Part shown: in pieces, positions 63,035 through 64,000 of the stretch
Layout of the letters: every line of letters begins with the position of its first letter
Position numbering within the stretch: position 1 is the stretch's first letter
Source of the DNA: Chitinophagaceae bacterium
GTDB taxonomy: Bacteria > Bacteroidota > Bacteroidia > Chitinophagales > Chitinophagaceae
Reading direction: 5' to 3'
Length of the DNA stretch: 64,000 nucleotides
Assembly (NCBI GenBank): GCA_003168265.1
Contig: PMSV01000002.1
Coordinates: forward strand, 62,001 to 126,000
The notes under the pieces: generated by a model
Database searches by the model: none
The model's input: the letters and a program-made list of their open reading frames with translations, nothing else
What the model was told of the DNA's origin: nothing
Made by a program: the position numbers and the translations under genes

Positions 63035-64000
63035 TCATTGAGTTAAAAGCCTGACAGCGTCTTTTGCAAAATAAGTGGCGATAAGGTCGGCCCCCGCTCT
63101 TTTGAAGGCTGTGAGGGTTTCGAGAATTGCTTTGTCTTCGTCGATCCAGCCCATTTTAGCCGCTGCCTTGATCATTGCATATTCTCCGCTTATATTGTAG
63201 GCGCTCACGGGAACGGATACTGCATTTTTCACTTCACGGATAATGTCCAGATAGGCCAGAGCAGGTTTGACCATCACGATATCGGCTCCTTCTTCCACAT
63301 CCAGCAAGGTCTCCTTTATGGCTTCGATACGATTTGCATAATTCATCTGGTAGGATTTCTTGTCCCCAAAGCCAGGCGCTGAGTCAAGTGCGTCCCGGAA
63401 AGGTCCATAAAAGCAGGAAGCATATTTGGCGCTATAACTCATGATCCCGACTTTATTGAAACCTGTCTCTTCGAGCCCATTTCGAATTGCGCCGATCCTG
63501 CCGTCCATCATATCGCTTGGTGCAACAAAATCCGCTCCCGCTTCGGCGTGGCTGACACTCATCTTTACAAGGGCTTCTACTGTTTCATCATTGACGATCT
63601 CGCCTTCCTTAACGATTCCGTCATGACCGAAGGAGGAATAAGGATCAAGGGCAACATCGGTCAGCACAAGCATATCCGGTACTGATTCCTTGATAGCCCT
63701 TATGCTGCGTTGCATCAGTCCTTCCTTATTCCATGCTTCCTTTCCGGTATTGTCCTTGAGCCCATCGGGGCATTTGATGAATACCAGAACAGATTTGAGA
63801 CCCATATTCCAGAGATCCTTCACTTCTTTTACTGTTATATCAAGGCTGTTACGATAATAACCAGGCATGGAAGCTATCTCGGTCTTTATGTCCTTTCCTT
63901 CATCAATAAAAAGGGGCACGATGAAATCGTTGACGCTAAGACTGGTTTCGGCAACCAGCGAACGAATGGCTGTGGATTTGCGCAGGATCCTGCTTCTTTT
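63035..64000 (-). CDS. hemB: delta-aminolevulinic acid dehydratase (5' end outside window)
   Basis: At least 322 residues; the frame is open to base 64000. Condenses two 5-aminolevulinates to porphobilinogen. Visible: RKSTAIRSLVAETSLSVNDF, VPLFIDEGK near the N-terminus, SYSAKYASCFYGPFRDAL, GFGDKKSYQMNYANRIEAI and the Schiff-base Lys in IVMVKPALAYLDI. The metal loop reads LTDVALDPYSSFGHDG, the Asp (Mg-type) version instead of the Cys-rich zinc site. First gene of the local hem run, followed by the hemN remnant and hemL. Confidence 0.96.
   Translation of the reverse strand, partial: KRSRILRKSTAIRSLVAETSLSVNDFIVPLFIDEGKDIKTEIASMPGYYRNSLDITVKEVKDLWNMGLKSVLVFIKCPDGLKDNTGKEAWNKEGLMQRSIRAIKESVPDMLVLTDVALDPYSSFGHDGIVKEGEIVNDETVEALVKMSVSHAEAGADFVAPSDMMDGRIGAIRNGLEETGFNKVGIMSYSAKYASCFYGPFRDALDSAPGFGDKKSYQMNYANRIEAIKETLLDVEEGADIVMVKPALAYLDIIREVKNAVSVPVSAYNISGEYAMIKAAAKMGWIDEDKAILETLTAFKRAGADLIATYFAKDAVRLLTQ

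Overview
The window reads as chromosomal core-genome DNA from a member of the Bacteroidota, most likely the Chitinophagia/Sphingobacteriia side. This is inferred from several signs. There are type IX secretion system (T9SS) cargo proteins with C-terminal sorting domains, gliding genes gldF-gldG, and a fused MurF-alanine racemase. A large lepB carries an N-terminal membrane domain, and many genes have a TAnnTTTG -7 box upstream instead of a Pribnow box. No rRNA, tRNA, CRISPR array, prophage or insertion sequence was seen.

Layout, left to right. 1-5.3 kb: the 3' part of ftsH, a LUD-domain protein, an lpxH-like diphosphatase, a secreted propeller-like protein and an MscS channel. 5.3-11 kb: a MerR-type regulator and an M23 peptidase on the minus strand, diverging from alaS and a PDZ protein. 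11-15 kb: gatB, a TlpA-like lipoprotein and a class III aminotransferase. 15-19 kb: a minus-strand glpK-glpD-glpF glycerol operon. 19-27.6 kb: lepB, a secreted proteasome-like Ntn hydrolase, an MBL hydrolase, a large TolB-like/outer-membrane barrel protein and a Wzx-like flippase. 27.8-35 kb: two small secreted proteins (one chagasin-like), arfB and dtd with a decayed tandem duplication between them, phzF-like, mazG-like, a TerB-like membrane protein, glyS and two small membrane proteins sharing a C-terminal motif. 35-40 kb: a flavin reductase and a giant S8 protease, with a four-copy 25-bp tandem repeat between them. 40-47 kb: mfd, a GNAT gene, then acpP-fabF-rnc. 47-51 kb: three consecutive T9SS cargo genes. 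51-57 kb: methylmalonyl-CoA epimerase, two DUF1801-type proteins, iscS-like and iscA-like genes, gldF-gldG and terC. 57.7-64 kb: murF-alr, then on the minus strand hemB (partial), a wrecked hemN, hemL, a TMEM175-type channel gene and a Crp/Fnr regulator.

How the genes fit together. The window is mostly housekeeping: translation (alaS, gatB, glyS, dtd, arfB), fatty acid and envelope synthesis (acpP, fabF, lpxH, murF-alr, lepB), heme synthesis and Fe-S assembly. Layered over this is a surface/secretion programme of T9SS cargo, gliding transporter parts and an outer-membrane barrel.

The most notable non-routine signals are: (1) a hemN gene reduced to a roughly 310-bp scar between hemB and hemL; (2) a 138-bp direct duplication that left truncated arfB and dtd copies back to back; (3) a degenerate 25-bp tandem array; (4) several genes whose -7 box lies only 3-8 bases before the start codon, predicting leaderless or nearly leaderless mRNAs; (5) a pair of tiny membrane proteins sharing a C-terminal motif; (6) a secreted proteasome-fold hydrolase and a divergent chagasin-like inhibitor. 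I did not find convincing evidence of a complete new defence or mobile system.
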